Source: Sporosarcina oncorhynchi | Lineage (GTDB): Bacteria; Bacillota; Bacilli; Bacillales_A; Planococcaceae | NCBI RefSeq assembly: GCF_033304615.1 | Contig: NZ_CP129118.1 | Location: 2,352,001 to 2,416,000, forward strand | Length of the DNA stretch: 64,000 nucleotides | Reading direction: 5' to 3' | Shown: piece after piece, positions 1-8,874 of the stretch | Numbering within the stretch: the first letter of the stretch is position 1 | Layout: each line of letters starts with the position of its first letter | Notes under the pieces: generated by a model | What the model was told of the DNA's origin: nothing | What the model saw: only the letters and a program-made list of their open reading frames with translations | The model's database searches: none | Made by a program: the position numbers and the translations under genes

Positions 1-2361
1 ATCTTCGGGTAATTTCTCAAAGTTTTCAACCCCCGCTGTTTCGAAAACATTTTTTATTTCTTCGAAGATGGTATTCAACTTCCTAAGATTACCTTCAAGC
101 TTCTGAACAAATAACTCAACAGGCTTATCACCGGAATATATCTTAACTGCTTCATTTATATTGCGCTCCATCGTATTTGGGTATCTATAATAACGAATTG
201 TACCAAACGGCTTCTCTGGGCCAAACAAACGATTTGTACGTGAAAATGCCTGAATAATATTGTCATACTTCATCAATTTATCCATGTATAAAGTATTAAT
301 CCATTTCGAATCAAAACCTGTCAACATCTGATCGACAACAATTAAAATATCAATTTGTTGATTTGGCTCGCGTTCAATCATGACGTATGGCTTCTTATGT
401 GAGAGTCTAGAGGCAATATCTTTCTTTAATTTGGCGTGCGTAGCGATAGAAAAATCTTGACCGTATCGTTCATTATAGTCTTCAATAATTTCAACCAAAC
501 CGTCTTCCTTAAATTCGACATCACCCATGTTATCGATATTGGGGTCAAATAGCGCGGTTACTTTCAAGCCAATTTCATTCTTATTTAATAGTCTATAGTA
601 CATGATAGCTTCAGGAATGCTACTTGTCGCAAATATAGCATGAAATTTGCTCGCGTGACTCAATGTCATCCAGTTATCTAAGATGTCCCGTACAACTGTT
701 TTACGGTGAACCTCAAGTTCATATTGTGACTTTGGTACATAATCTTCAATACCTTTGTGATAGTTTTCTAACGAATCCTTATACCCAGCCATTGGAACTT
801 GAGTAGAATTAAGAAACTTATAATAAATTTTAGATTTTCGCTGATCTTTTATTGCTTCTTCTTCAGATTTTGCTTTTGCCTGATGGAGTGCTACCTCTTT
901 CCGCAGGTCACGATCCCTATAAGTCAAAACTTTATATGGGTCAAAACCAAGTACATTCTCGTCCCGAATCCCATCAGCGATACTGTAGCGGTGCAATTCG
1001 TCTCCAAATACTGTTGCAGTCGTATTCATCTTCCTTTGATTTTCTTTATGAATTGGAGTTCCAGTGAACCCAAAGAAAATAGCAGATGGAAACATCTCTT
1101 TAATAGTAATTAACATGTCTCCAAAAGTTGAACGATGCGCTTCATCTATGATGAAAACAATACGTTTTGACCTCATTACTTCAAGGTCTTTTGAATTTAA
1201 TCCGCCTTCATCATCTTTAATACGTGACATCTTTTGAATGGAAGTCACAATCAACGTATCTGCGGGGCTCGAACTCTTTAGCTTGGTAATGAGTACGTTG
1301 GTGTTTTCCGTGGCTTGTACTTCTTCGTTCACTTCAGCGAAACCACGATAAACATCAAGAGATTGCGTACCAAGTTCTATTCTATCCATTAGGAACAGAA
1401 CCTTATCCGCATCTTTTGAGTTGGCAATTAACTGTGCAGATTTGAAACTTGTCATGGTTTTACCTGATCCAGTAGTATGCCAAATATAGCCCCCAAGCAT
1501 GCTCTTGCCATCCCATTTTGTCTTTGCAACCTTATTGGAAATCGCATTCGCAGCGTAATACTGATAGCTACGCATAACTTTCAACACTCCGTCACCACTA
1601 TCTGGAACGGTGTAAAATCCTATTAATTGGTGCGCCATTGGAATAGATAATAGTGAACCTGCAATATCTTTCCAATTATTCAGAGGTTCATTATTGAAAT
1701 CTGCCCAATGAAAATAGAAATCAGAATTAAATTTCCCGTCAGGCCCTGGATTAGCAAAGTAAACAGTTTCCTCTGGTTCCATCGCTACAAATACTTGAAC
1801 TAAAGAGAATAACCCGGTATAAATTCCTTCGTTCGCGTATTTCTCAATTTGATTATATGCTTGACTTACAGAAACACCGGAACGCTTCATCTCAATATGA
1901 ATGACAGGCATGCCGTTAATCAGCAACATTAAATCTCCACGACGATCGTTTAATATTTTTGATTTCGTTGGAAAATATGGCTGTTGTGCAATTTGGTAGC
2001 GACTTTGACCGCCCGCAATTTCTAAACGGTCATAAATTTTCAAGCTAACCTCTTTTCCAAGATGTATCTTGTCTTCAGGATTATCTCGTGTAATTGAAAT
2101 TGATTTTCCATTGATAAACCCATTAAGGTTTAGTGGAGTACGAAGCTCTGTAATCTTTTCCATAATCTGTTGCATTTCACTATTAGTTAATGGGACATTA
2201 TTTAAACGATCTATATCACGGTTATTTTGAAAGAGTATATCCGCCCAGTTTCTTATTAAATCTTCTTCGGTTGGGAATTTAATTACTTCCTCCCAGCCTT
2301 TTTGTGATAGCAACAAGTTGATTAATGCTTCCTCAAACTCCGCTTCATTTGTAAAAACCAA
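1..2361 (-). CDS. hsdR: Type I restriction endonuclease subunit R (partial, C-terminus beyond window)
   Basis: Motor and nuclease subunit of a type I restriction-modification complex: it translocates DNA with ATP and cuts when unmodified sites are met. I translated 787 codons from a TTG at 2361, preceded by AAGGGGGGA. The N-terminal nuclease core reads GDLMLLIN...HIEMKRSG, the D...ExK pattern of PD-(D/E)XK enzymes. The helicase core follows with Walker A TTGSGKT, DEAH box IIDEAHRS and motif III FTGTP. No stop or frameshift is seen before the window edge. It is the last gene of an hsdM-hsdS-hsdR operon, 13 bases after hsdS, with its ribosome site in the gap. The C-terminal part is not visible, so intactness is unknown. 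Confidence 0.95.
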   Translation of the reverse strand, partial: MVFTNEAEFEEALINLLLSQKGWEEVIKFPTEEDLIRNWADILFQNNRDIDRLNNVPLTNSEMQQIMEKITELRTPLNLNGFINGKSISITRDNPEDKIHLGKEVSLKIYDRLEIAGGQSRYQIAQQPYFPTKSKILNDRRGDLMLLINGMPVIHIEMKRSGVSVSQAYNQIEKYANEGIYTGLFSLVQVFVAMEPEETVYFANPGPDGKFNSDFYFHWADFNNEPLNNWKDIAGSLLSIPMAHQLIGFYTVPDSGDGVLKVMRSYQYYAANAISNKVAKTKWDGKSMLGGYIWHTTGSGKTMTSFKSAQLIANSKDADKVLFLMDRIELGTQSLDVYRGFAEVNEEVQATENTNVLITKLKSSSPADTLIVTSIQKMSRIKDDEGGLNSKDLEVMRSKRIVFIIDEAHRSTFGDMLITIKEMFPSAIFFGFTGTPIHKENQRKMNTTATVFGDELHRYSIADGIRDENVLGFDPYKVLTYRDRDLRKEVALHQAKAKSEEEAIKDQRKSKIYYKFLNSTQVPMAGYKDSLENYHKGIEDYVPKSQYELEVHRKTVVRDILDNWMTLSHASKFHAIFATSSIPEAIMYYRLLNKNEIGLKVTALFDPNIDNMGDVEFKEDGLVEIIEDYNERYGQDFSIATHAKLKKDIASRLSHKKPYVMIEREPNQQIDILIVVDQMLTGFDSKWINTLYMDKLMKYDNIIQAFSRTNRLFGPEKPFGTIRYYRYPNTMERNINEAVKIYSGDKPVELFVQKLEGNLRKLNTIFEEIKNVFETAGVENFEKLPED

Positions 2362-2374
2362 CTGCTATCCCCCC

Positions 2375-3580
2375 TTAAACAAACATCTTTTGAAGTAATG
2401 CTTTTTTAATATTAACTAATTTCCCCAACTCAAGCTGTTGGAGAGCTATAAGCGCGTCTATTTGAATGAAGAACTCTCCAATTTTTACTTGTTCCTTCTT
2501 TGATGGTACTGCAAGTTTGAAACTAGCATATTCCCGGGCGTTAACCCCCGGTTGCCCAGAGCGTTGAGATGTAATTTTAATGAAGTTGCTATAGGCATCA
2601 GTCAGTGTATTTTGATAAATAAATTCTGAGTCATTAGATTCATTAATACGTGCTCTAATTAAGAATCCTGCATAATAAACCTTCCCATCAGTTTCCCTGT
2701 ACCTATAAGTTTTGCCAACACTAGCACCTGTTCTTGCAAAAAGGATATCGCCTTTTGAAAGTAGGTAATTGTCCGCCTTATCCAACTCTATATTAGGTGA
2801 AGTTAAATTATCTTTAATGAACTCTCGACTGTTTTCATTAATATCTGTAATGCGAAGATACTTATTTTTCCCATCATATTCTTTAGCAGCTGCATTCAAT
2901 CCATATTCAAATGAAGTAGCCAAATCACCTAACTTCCGCTCTTCCCATGGAGCTGTAAATTCTTCAAAACGAATATCTGGTTTATCTTTTCCCTTTTTCG
3001 GAAACATTTTTTCAAGTAAAGCCTTTTTCATGAAAACCATTTTTTCGAACTTATGTTGGTGAAGAGCGATAGACTGGTCTAATTGTTTGAAGACGTCACC
3101 AATTTTAATCTGTTCTTCCACACTTGAAGGTACTTTAAATTCTGTATTGGAAACAACTGCCCAATCTGAACGAGGCATTTTTGTTCCAGTGGATAAATTT
3201 GCGACTGTTTGATACTTATTAGTTTGGATTAATGAATATATAAAATCACTATCCGTATCTTCAGGACGAAAAACCCAAAAATCACCTACTGCAATACCTG
3301 TAAAATCTGGCCGCAACCAATTTTTAAGATATGGCCGCAACTTCCCAAAAAGAATATCTCCTGGTTTAAATTCAATACCTTTCTTCTTACTTTTTTTTCG
3401 AAAAATATTCTTATTAAGTTGTCCTTTCCCTGAAACAATATCTTCATACTCTACCCTAGGGAGACTTTCATCCTCACTTGAAGTGGAAACTCGACTTACA
3501 AGTGCAGAAAACCTATGCTGTTCCCAAGCATCAGTAAAGTGGTCATATCTAATTTCAGGGTATTTTTTACTTTCAAACAT
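2375..3580 (-). CDS. hsdS: Type I restriction-modification specificity subunit S
   Basis: DNA-recognition subunit that directs both methylation and restriction. The 401-residue protein shows the internal duplication of the family: a first target-recognition domain (about residues 15-160), a conserved helical spacer containing KIGDVFKQLDQSIALHQ, a second recognition domain (about 215-355), and a second helical repeat containing KIGEFFIQIDALIALQQ. The two helical repeats are clearly related and both end in KKALL-KMF. I prefer ATG at 3580 over the upstream GTG at 3589, because AAGGG lies 8 bases before the ATG but directly abuts the GTG. Either way it is translationally coupled to hsdM. The recognised DNA sequence cannot be read from the protein. 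Confidence 0.93.
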   Translation of the reverse strand: MFESKKYPEIRYDHFTDAWEQHRFSALVSRVSTSSEDESLPRVEYEDIVSGKGQLNKNIFRKKSKKKGIEFKPGDILFGKLRPYLKNWLRPDFTGIAVGDFWVFRPEDTDSDFIYSLIQTNKYQTVANLSTGTKMPRSDWAVVSNTEFKVPSSVEEQIKIGDVFKQLDQSIALHQHKFEKMVFMKKALLEKMFPKKGKDKPDIRFEEFTAPWEERKLGDLATSFEYGLNAAAKEYDGKNKYLRITDINENSREFIKDNLTSPNIELDKADNYLLSKGDILFARTGASVGKTYRYRETDGKVYYAGFLIRARINESNDSEFIYQNTLTDAYSNFIKITSQRSGQPGVNAREYASFKLAVPSKKEQVKIGEFFIQIDALIALQQLELGKLVNIKKALLQKMFV

Positions 3581-3581
3581 A

Positions 3582-6338
3582 TTATTCACCCTTCAATAGC
3601 TTTTGGAACTCGCTAAGCCCCTTCATATCGTGTTCATTACCTTTTAACTCATCAATTAATTTTGCTAAAGTTCTCTTTGAGGTTGTCATTTCACTTTCTA
3701 CTTCGTAGTATGTCGTTGCATACTTATCTGCTAGCTGTTGAACCTTTAAAATAAGATCAGAGATAATATTACTTGGTACTTCATATAAACCCGTTACTAA
3801 TGGAATTATCCACTTCAATTCAAGTAATTTACAAACTTCTTCATCTGATAAGTTTTCTATTGTTTCTTTTGTCTTCATATGAAGTGCCGCAGAATCTATT
3901 CTCAATTGAGCCCTTAAATCTCTTTCTTCAATAATTAAATCACTAACTCGAACAAGTTTCGCCTCAAATGATTCCTCAGGGAATTCATAATTCAATTGTA
4001 ATTTTCTCAAATACGCATTAACCTTGGATTTCCCGAATGTACCATCTTTATTCGGTTCAATATTTGCCCAGTTAACTTCCGAATGATTAGCGACGAATCT
4101 TTCTCTTTCCGATTTCTTTGCTTTTGCATCTAGCAAAGTAATATATTCGTTCAAAGTATTAATCTCTTCTGATTCAATATCTGTGTATGCAGTGTTAAGG
4201 GCTATATTTACTTCAGCAGTAACGAAGGCATCATTATCATCATTTAATACTGGAGATTCTTTTTCTTCTTCAGAAAGTGTTTCAATAACTTTGGAATAGC
4301 AGGAGGAAATATCATCCAAACGATTCTCCATGACTTTAATAGCATCTGCTTCTTCTTTGAGTATTGTAGACTGAATCAATTCAAATGGAATTACACGTCC
4401 TACATAGCCTTCTTGAACTTCAACTTCTTTCCCATTCCTTTTTCTTAAGACAATGTTGTCATCGACTTTTTTCGTGACTTCAAAGCCTTCAGTCTGGATA
4501 ATTTCTAAATCCACTGCAATCTTTGACCACTCGTCGTCAAATACTTGATAAGCTTGATATTTATCTACTAAAGGAATTAAAGATAGACGATCGAAAATTT
4601 CATTACTAATTGTTGTTTTTTCTTTATTAATATTTATTGAAGTGTTTTGATCAATGAGCTTATTTATAAGATAGTCTTCAAATCCTTCAAACGATTCGCG
4701 ATAATTGTTTATGAATTTTATCACATCGACATTTTCAGTAATAGATTTCATCACATCATTTGTCGCTATGTCAACATATGGTGATTCCTCCTCTAAAAAC
4801 AAATCCTCCTTTAGCGTTGGTAAGCACTCCCAAAAAGCGGACAAATTTTCAATTTCAGTTTTGGGAATCCCGCCAAACATAGATGCGTAAATATCCCAAG
4901 ACTCACTTTCATCCGAGGAATCTACGTAAAGTGAAATATTTAATTTATAGTCGTTTTTTCGGATGTCATCCCGGCAAACTTTTCGAGAATACTTTTCAAC
5001 TTCGAGACGCTGGGTAACTGTATCAACAATTTTCTTAATATCTGATCCTCGTAATACATTGTTTTTACCAACCTTAACAAAATCTTTTGAAGCATCCACA
5101 ATTAAAACGTCATTTGTTGTTCGCTTCTGTTTTAAAACCATAATTATTGTTGAGATATTTGTCCCAAAGAAAATATTCGAAGGTAAACCTATAATTGCAT
5201 CAATATTGTTGTGTTCAATTAAATTCTTACGGATTTCTCCTTCTTCACCGCGGAATAACACACCATGTGGTAGGACAATTGTCATAATACCTTCTGATTT
5301 AATGTGAAACAAATCATGAAGCAAGAAAGCGAAATCCGCCTTTGTCTTAGGAGCAAGTCCATAGTTTGCATATCGCGGATCGTTTTCTTTACTGGTAGGA
5401 TCCCATGTTTGCGAATATGGTGGATTTGATACTACCGCATCGACATAAAGCGGGTCATACGTTTCAATAGGATTATTGTCATCAAAGTAAGGCCAATCAT
5501 CTTCAAGTGTATCCCCATTGCGTGTTACGATATTATCTGGAATAATTCCACGCATAACTAGATTCATTCGAGTTAAGTTATATGTGTTTTCCTTTAATTC
5601 TTGAGCGTAATACTTAATGTTGTTTTGGTTATCAATATGCTTTGCAACAGATTTCCCTATGTTGATTAGCAATGAGCCTGAACCGCTAGTAGGATCATAG
5701 ATTTTAATTTCATCTTTGTCTTTTAAATGATTCGCTACAATTTCTGACATCAAGACAGATACTTCATGTGGGGTATAGAATTCTCCCGCTTTTTTCCCTG
5801 CGTTTGCGGCGAACATACTAATCAAGTATTCATATATAAAACCAAGAACATCATAGTCTTGTTTACCGTCCATCGGGATAATTTTAATTAAATGGATTAA
5901 CTCACTAATCGCTTTCGTCTGGGCACCAGAACTATCTCCTAATTTACTTAACCCGGTTTCTAAAGTATTGAAGATACGATCGAAGACTCTTTTATGACTA
6001 GGACTAATAAGACGACTGAATGCAGACAATCCTACACGGACATTATCAACAGAAAAGTCTTTCCCAAGCTCTAGCCAAGTTGAGAACAAATTACCGTATT
6101 CGATAAAGTACCCGATTCCATTTTGAATGAATGCTACTTCATCCTGGCTTTCTTCTTTCAGATTCTTAATATCCTCAAGCGAATAATCATTCTCCTTTAA
6201 GAACTTTACTTCTTTATCAGATAAAAACTTGTAGAAGATAAATCCTAAAATATAATCCTTGTACTCGTTTGGATCAATCTTTGAACGCATCTTATTTGCA
6301 GACTCCCAAATTCTTGAGGCTAATTGCTGTTTATTCAT
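3582..6338 (-). CDS. hsdM: Type I restriction-modification DNA methyltransferase subunit M (long form)
   Basis: N6-adenine methyltransferase subunit that modifies the host site named by HsdS. An N-terminal HsdM helical domain (about 1-150) is followed by the methylase core, with the S-adenosylmethionine motif DPTSGSGSLL (about 215) and the catalytic NPPY motif in VVSNPPYSQ (about 305). At 918 residues it is far longer than classic HsdM proteins (roughly 500-530). The extra ~400 residues are acidic, Glu/Lys-rich and partly helical, without a motif I recognise. The start has GGGTGGA six bases upstream. It heads the hsdM-hsdS-hsdR operon. The reading frame is intact. Confidence 0.93.
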   Translation of the reverse strand: MNKQQLASRIWESANKMRSKIDPNEYKDYILGFIFYKFLSDKEVKFLKENDYSLEDIKNLKEESQDEVAFIQNGIGYFIEYGNLFSTWLELGKDFSVDNVRVGLSAFSRLISPSHKRVFDRIFNTLETGLSKLGDSSGAQTKAISELIHLIKIIPMDGKQDYDVLGFIYEYLISMFAANAGKKAGEFYTPHEVSVLMSEIVANHLKDKDEIKIYDPTSGSGSLLINIGKSVAKHIDNQNNIKYYAQELKENTYNLTRMNLVMRGIIPDNIVTRNGDTLEDDWPYFDDNNPIETYDPLYVDAVVSNPPYSQTWDPTSKENDPRYANYGLAPKTKADFAFLLHDLFHIKSEGIMTIVLPHGVLFRGEEGEIRKNLIEHNNIDAIIGLPSNIFFGTNISTIIMVLKQKRTTNDVLIVDASKDFVKVGKNNVLRGSDIKKIVDTVTQRLEVEKYSRKVCRDDIRKNDYKLNISLYVDSSDESESWDIYASMFGGIPKTEIENLSAFWECLPTLKEDLFLEEESPYVDIATNDVMKSITENVDVIKFINNYRESFEGFEDYLINKLIDQNTSININKEKTTISNEIFDRLSLIPLVDKYQAYQVFDDEWSKIAVDLEIIQTEGFEVTKKVDDNIVLRKRNGKEVEVQEGYVGRVIPFELIQSTILKEEADAIKVMENRLDDISSCYSKVIETLSEEEKESPVLNDDNDAFVTAEVNIALNTAYTDIESEEINTLNEYITLLDAKAKKSERERFVANHSEVNWANIEPNKDGTFGKSKVNAYLRKLQLNYEFPEESFEAKLVRVSDLIIEERDLRAQLRIDSAALHMKTKETIENLSDEEVCKLLELKWIIPLVTGLYEVPSNIISDLILKVQQLADKYATTYYEVESEMTTSKRTLAKLIDELKGNEHDMKGLSEFQKLLKGE

Positions 6339-6807
6339 TATTCCACCCTATTCATTCTTTGTTTTGTTCCTTAGTTCTATTTTATCACAATGACCTTATA
6401 TAAAAAGGGTCGTATAGATAGAAGTTTGGTGAACAATGCTGTTAGACTTCGGCATTGACATCAATTTAGATTGGTTTCACTCCATTTATCGCAATGTTAG
6501 TACGACTTAGCGATCAACTCTTCATTACGTTCAGAGGTATTAGGTGAGGGCACAGAGATTCTTTCTTTTATTTTCTTCCTGACAAAATATAATTTCCATT
6601 AGTTAACTAAAAACTTTTGACAAGAAAAAAAATATACTTTTGACTAACACCTGGTCATCTATAAACTAAGGGGGTACCCCACCGTTTCATGCCCCACCCC
6701 TTTATTATACCGTTGTTTATCCACTTGGATAGATAGCGGTTTTTTTGTGTTTTACAGGGACGACAGGCGCGGTGAGAGGAGCGCAACTTTGAAGGGAGGT
6801 GAAAGAT
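6339..6807. other. Intergenic region between hsdM and the phage-like cassette
   Basis: About 470 bases without a convincing gene, separating the divergent hsdM operon (left) and a rightward cassette. It is AT-rich, with TTGACA/TTGACT-like boxes near 6615 and 6638. I could not place a well-spaced -10 box for either. A G/C-run segment near 6670-6700 (AAGGGG ... CCCCTTT) could pair, and a terminator-like hairpin follows at 6709-6747. A leftward ORF at 6752-7111 is the antisense shadow of the small gene at 6808 and is not counted. Confidence 0.5.
6709..6747 (+). terminator. Terminator-like hairpin upstream of the phage-like cassette
   Basis: ACCG...TATCC pairs with GGATA...CGGT around the loop ACTT, followed by seven T residues. 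The stem has a few internal mismatches. It faces rightwards, but no rightward gene precedes it, so it is either an attenuator or a leftover of a deleted gene. Confidence 0.55.
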
Positions 6808-7011
6808 GTGAATGAGTCGTTAGCACGTGTATTAGTAGGCGCAAAAGAGTTGAACAAGTGGGTTGCAATAAAGCACCTAACGTACAAACAGCTTGAAAGT
6901 CTGAATTTAATTGAGCTTGAAGATGAAGGTCATCTACTTGTCCATCGCCATTCTGTAGAAGGTATCTTATTGAAGCTGACATTAAAGGGATACCTTCAAT
7001 ACAAGAATTAA
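6808..7011 (+). CDS. Small protein of unknown function (67 aa)
   Basis: I do not recognise this protein. It starts at GTG 6808, five bases after an excellent GGGAGGTGA ribosome site; a GTG at 6799 would overlap that site. The sequence is charged and probably helical, ending LLKLTLKGYLQYKN, with no signal peptide, membrane segment or cysteine motif. It is the first gene of a three-gene rightward cassette (6808-8371) whose members look like phage or conjugative-element accessory proteins. Function is unknown. Confidence 0.65.
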   Translation: MNESLARVLVGAKELNKWVAIKHLTYKQLESLNLIELEDEGHLLVHRHSVEGILLKLTLKGYLQYKN

Positions 7012-7082
7012 TGCGATGTATATTCAAGACCGGAATAACTGCGTAAGACGAAATTTTATTTATCACTGGGAGGAATTCAGTT

Positions 7083-7595
7083 ATGAAGAAACCTGTATGG
7101 GAGCAATACAACAGTTACACAGAAATGACAGATGGAAAGGATGTTACACCTTTGGAGATGCAGATAATCTACAACGACCTTGTGAGTGAGTACAAATCTA
7201 TTGCAGACCAGATTGTAGAATCAATTGATCGCAATGATTACATCGAGTTGTCGAAGTTGATAAACCAAAGAAAACATGTACAGGCAGCTATCGATGAAAT
7301 GAAAGCGTTGTATGGAGATAAACTCCATATGTCTCATAAGACGAGAGGGCAATTAGCTGATGCATTATCCAAAAGTGCTTATTTTGCCGATACCCGGGGT
7401 GAGGAAGCTTTACGAAGCATTTTTACAGGTTTCGAGAAAATCAATGAGACCGTGCGAACAGCTGCAGACAAAGCAGTGAATGGTACTACTAACGCACTCA
7501 ACCTCGGAAATCGGATGAATTACAAAATTAGCCGCAGCATTCTATCGCAGACTACAAACAGCCTGTTAAAGCTGGCTAACACCTTTAAGAAATAA
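7083..7595 (+). CDS. Hypothetical helical protein, phage-like cassette (170 aa)
   Basis: Not recognised. The ATG at 7083 follows GGGAGGA with 8-base spacing. The N-terminal two thirds (about residues 20-85) are strongly helical and coiled-coil-like, with heptad-style spacing in IIYNDLVSEYKSIADQIVESI. The C-terminal part is basic and Asn/Thr-rich, ending NSLLKLANTFKK. There is no signal peptide or membrane segment, so it is probably cytoplasmic. It lies 71 bases after the small gene and 32 bases before the next, in one orientation, so co-transcription is likely. Confidence 0.75.
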   Translation: MKKPVWEQYNSYTEMTDGKDVTPLEMQIIYNDLVSEYKSIADQIVESIDRNDYIELSKLINQRKHVQAAIDEMKALYGDKLHMSHKTRGQLADALSKSAYFADTRGEEALRSIFTGFEKINETVRTAADKAVNGTTNALNLGNRMNYKISRSILSQTTNSLLKLANTFKK

Positions 7596-7627
7596 TTTCA
7601 TATTAAATGCAAAGGGGCGATAAACAA

Positions 7628-8371
7628 ATGATTGAAAAACAGCAGAAGATTGGGAAGAAGCTTGTTCCGTTTAATATCCCTACATCCACTCAGACATCGT
7701 TGCCTAATCTGGTTCTAACATCATCGGAGTCAAAAAAGCGGATCAATGAATTGAATGAGTTCGTTCAAAATTCCTTAGTTAAAGGCGTCGATTATGGCAT
7801 GGTAAACGGATTCTCTAAACCTACACTTTTAAAGCCTGGCGCAGAGAAACTTTGTGACGCATTTGGCTTTTCAAAGACTGTAGATGTTGTTAATCGCATT
7901 GAACAGTGGGAAACGGGAGTATTCGCATATGAGGTGAAGATAACGTTATCACGGAAAGATAATGGAATCGTCGAAGCTGAAGGTTTAGGATCTTGCAATA
8001 GCAAGGAAGCGTCATTTCGGCACCAAGATCCTTTTACGATTGTGAATACCGTCCTGAAGATGGCGAAGAAACGAGCATTAATTGATGCCATTTTATCCGC
8101 GACTCGTGCGAGCGGTCTATTTACTCAGGACATTGAGGACTTTCCAAAACAAAATGACTTTAAGGAAGGTGATGAACCGGCGACTAAATTCCAGCTACAA
8201 ACAATCTATCGTCTTGTTTCTGAACTCGACATCAGTAATGGTGAAGCGAAAGAGTTGATGATAATTTTGTTTAACGTCGAAAAAAGTACGAAGTTATCAA
8301 AGAAGCAGGCGCATGACTTCATTCAGGATTTACTTCTATTGCAAAACTCACGGAAGGAGGAGCAATGTTGA
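7628..8371 (+). CDS. Phage/mobile-element-type protein with KPGAEKL motif (247 aa)
   Basis: Start ATG at 7628 has AAGGGGCG upstream; an ORF start at 7607 would overlap that site. The protein carries the patterns VDYGMV, KPGAEKLCDAFGF (about residues 58-80) and MAKKRALIDAIL (about 144-155). I recall this combination from uncharacterised proteins of phages and integrative elements, where the KRALVDA-like motif resembles those in some single-strand annealing proteins. That link to DNA annealing is only a guess. The C-terminal ~70 residues form a helical tail. The 3' end overlaps the start of the next, truncated gene, showing that the cassette once continued. Confidence 0.75.
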   Translation: MIEKQQKIGKKLVPFNIPTSTQTSLPNLVLTSSESKKRINELNEFVQNSLVKGVDYGMVNGFSKPTLLKPGAEKLCDAFGFSKTVDVVNRIEQWETGVFAYEVKITLSRKDNGIVEAEGLGSCNSKEASFRHQDPFTIVNTVLKMAKKRALIDAILSATRASGLFTQDIEDFPKQNDFKEGDEPATKFQLQTIYRLVSELDISNGEAKELMIILFNVEKSTKLSKKQAHDFIQDLLLLQNSRKEEQC

Positions 8372-8388
8372 ATCTACGACCAAATTGA
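8365..8388 (+). pseudogene. 5' remnant of the next cassette gene (7 codons)
   Basis: An ATG at 8365 sits four bases after AAGGAGGAGC, a strong ribosome site, and overlaps the end of the preceding gene by seven bases, as expected for a coupled downstream gene. The frame closes at a TGA after only seven codons (MLNLRPN), immediately before the palindrome at 8391. I read it as the start of a gene whose body was deleted. A genuine 7-codon peptide cannot be excluded. Confidence 0.45.
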
Positions 8389-8390
8389 AA

Positions 8391-8420
8391 GCCCATCGAT
8401 TGCAGATGCAGTCAATGGGC
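8391..8420. repeat. 30-bp near-perfect palindrome at the fic/cassette junction
   Basis: Two 14-base arms, GCCCATCGATTGCA and TGCAGTCAATGGGC, flank a 2-base centre and pair at 12 of 14 positions. It lies exactly where recognisable Fic similarity ends on the minus strand (8420) and just past the remnant ORF on the plus strand (8388). It could be a recombination or excision scar, or a protein-binding site. Confidence 0.6.
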
Positions 8421-8874
8421 CACTCAATCAAATCTGTCATCAGTTGTGGCACCATTAAAGCATCGGGCGGTGTATAAGATGCACCGGAGATAATGCCATT
8501 CCGATTACGGTACATCCCTGCATTATCTCTGTCTATTTTATTTAACACGATACTATGCAAGTCTTTGACGACTCTTTCTGAAAAAGGGATTTCTTCTTGC
8601 ACAATTTCTTCAGCTACTAGAATCGCTTCTTTGTGATTAATAGCTTCTAAATGTTCGCGCATGGATTTACCTGCAATCGTGATGCCGTCTTCGAGTACTG
8701 CCTTCGTTTCATATACCGTCAATGTATTTCCTTCGATTGCGTTTGAGTGATATGTGCTCTTGATAACAAAATCGGCCATAAGTTCCCGAAGTAATTCTGG
8801 TGATAGTTGACGTTGCTAGCCACCTTTCTCTTTCAGCATGGTCAATCGATGTAGCCTATCAGATAGATCCTCTT

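Noticed and set aside
799..1113. Rightward ORFs of 104 and 71 residues
   Set aside because: They lie entirely antisense to hsdR, whose motifs (DEAH box, FTGTP) are unmistakable on the other strand; no ribosome site.
6752..7111. Leftward 119-residue ORF
   Set aside because: Antisense to the 6808 gene and its ribosome site; composition is shadow-like and it lacks a ribosome site of its own.
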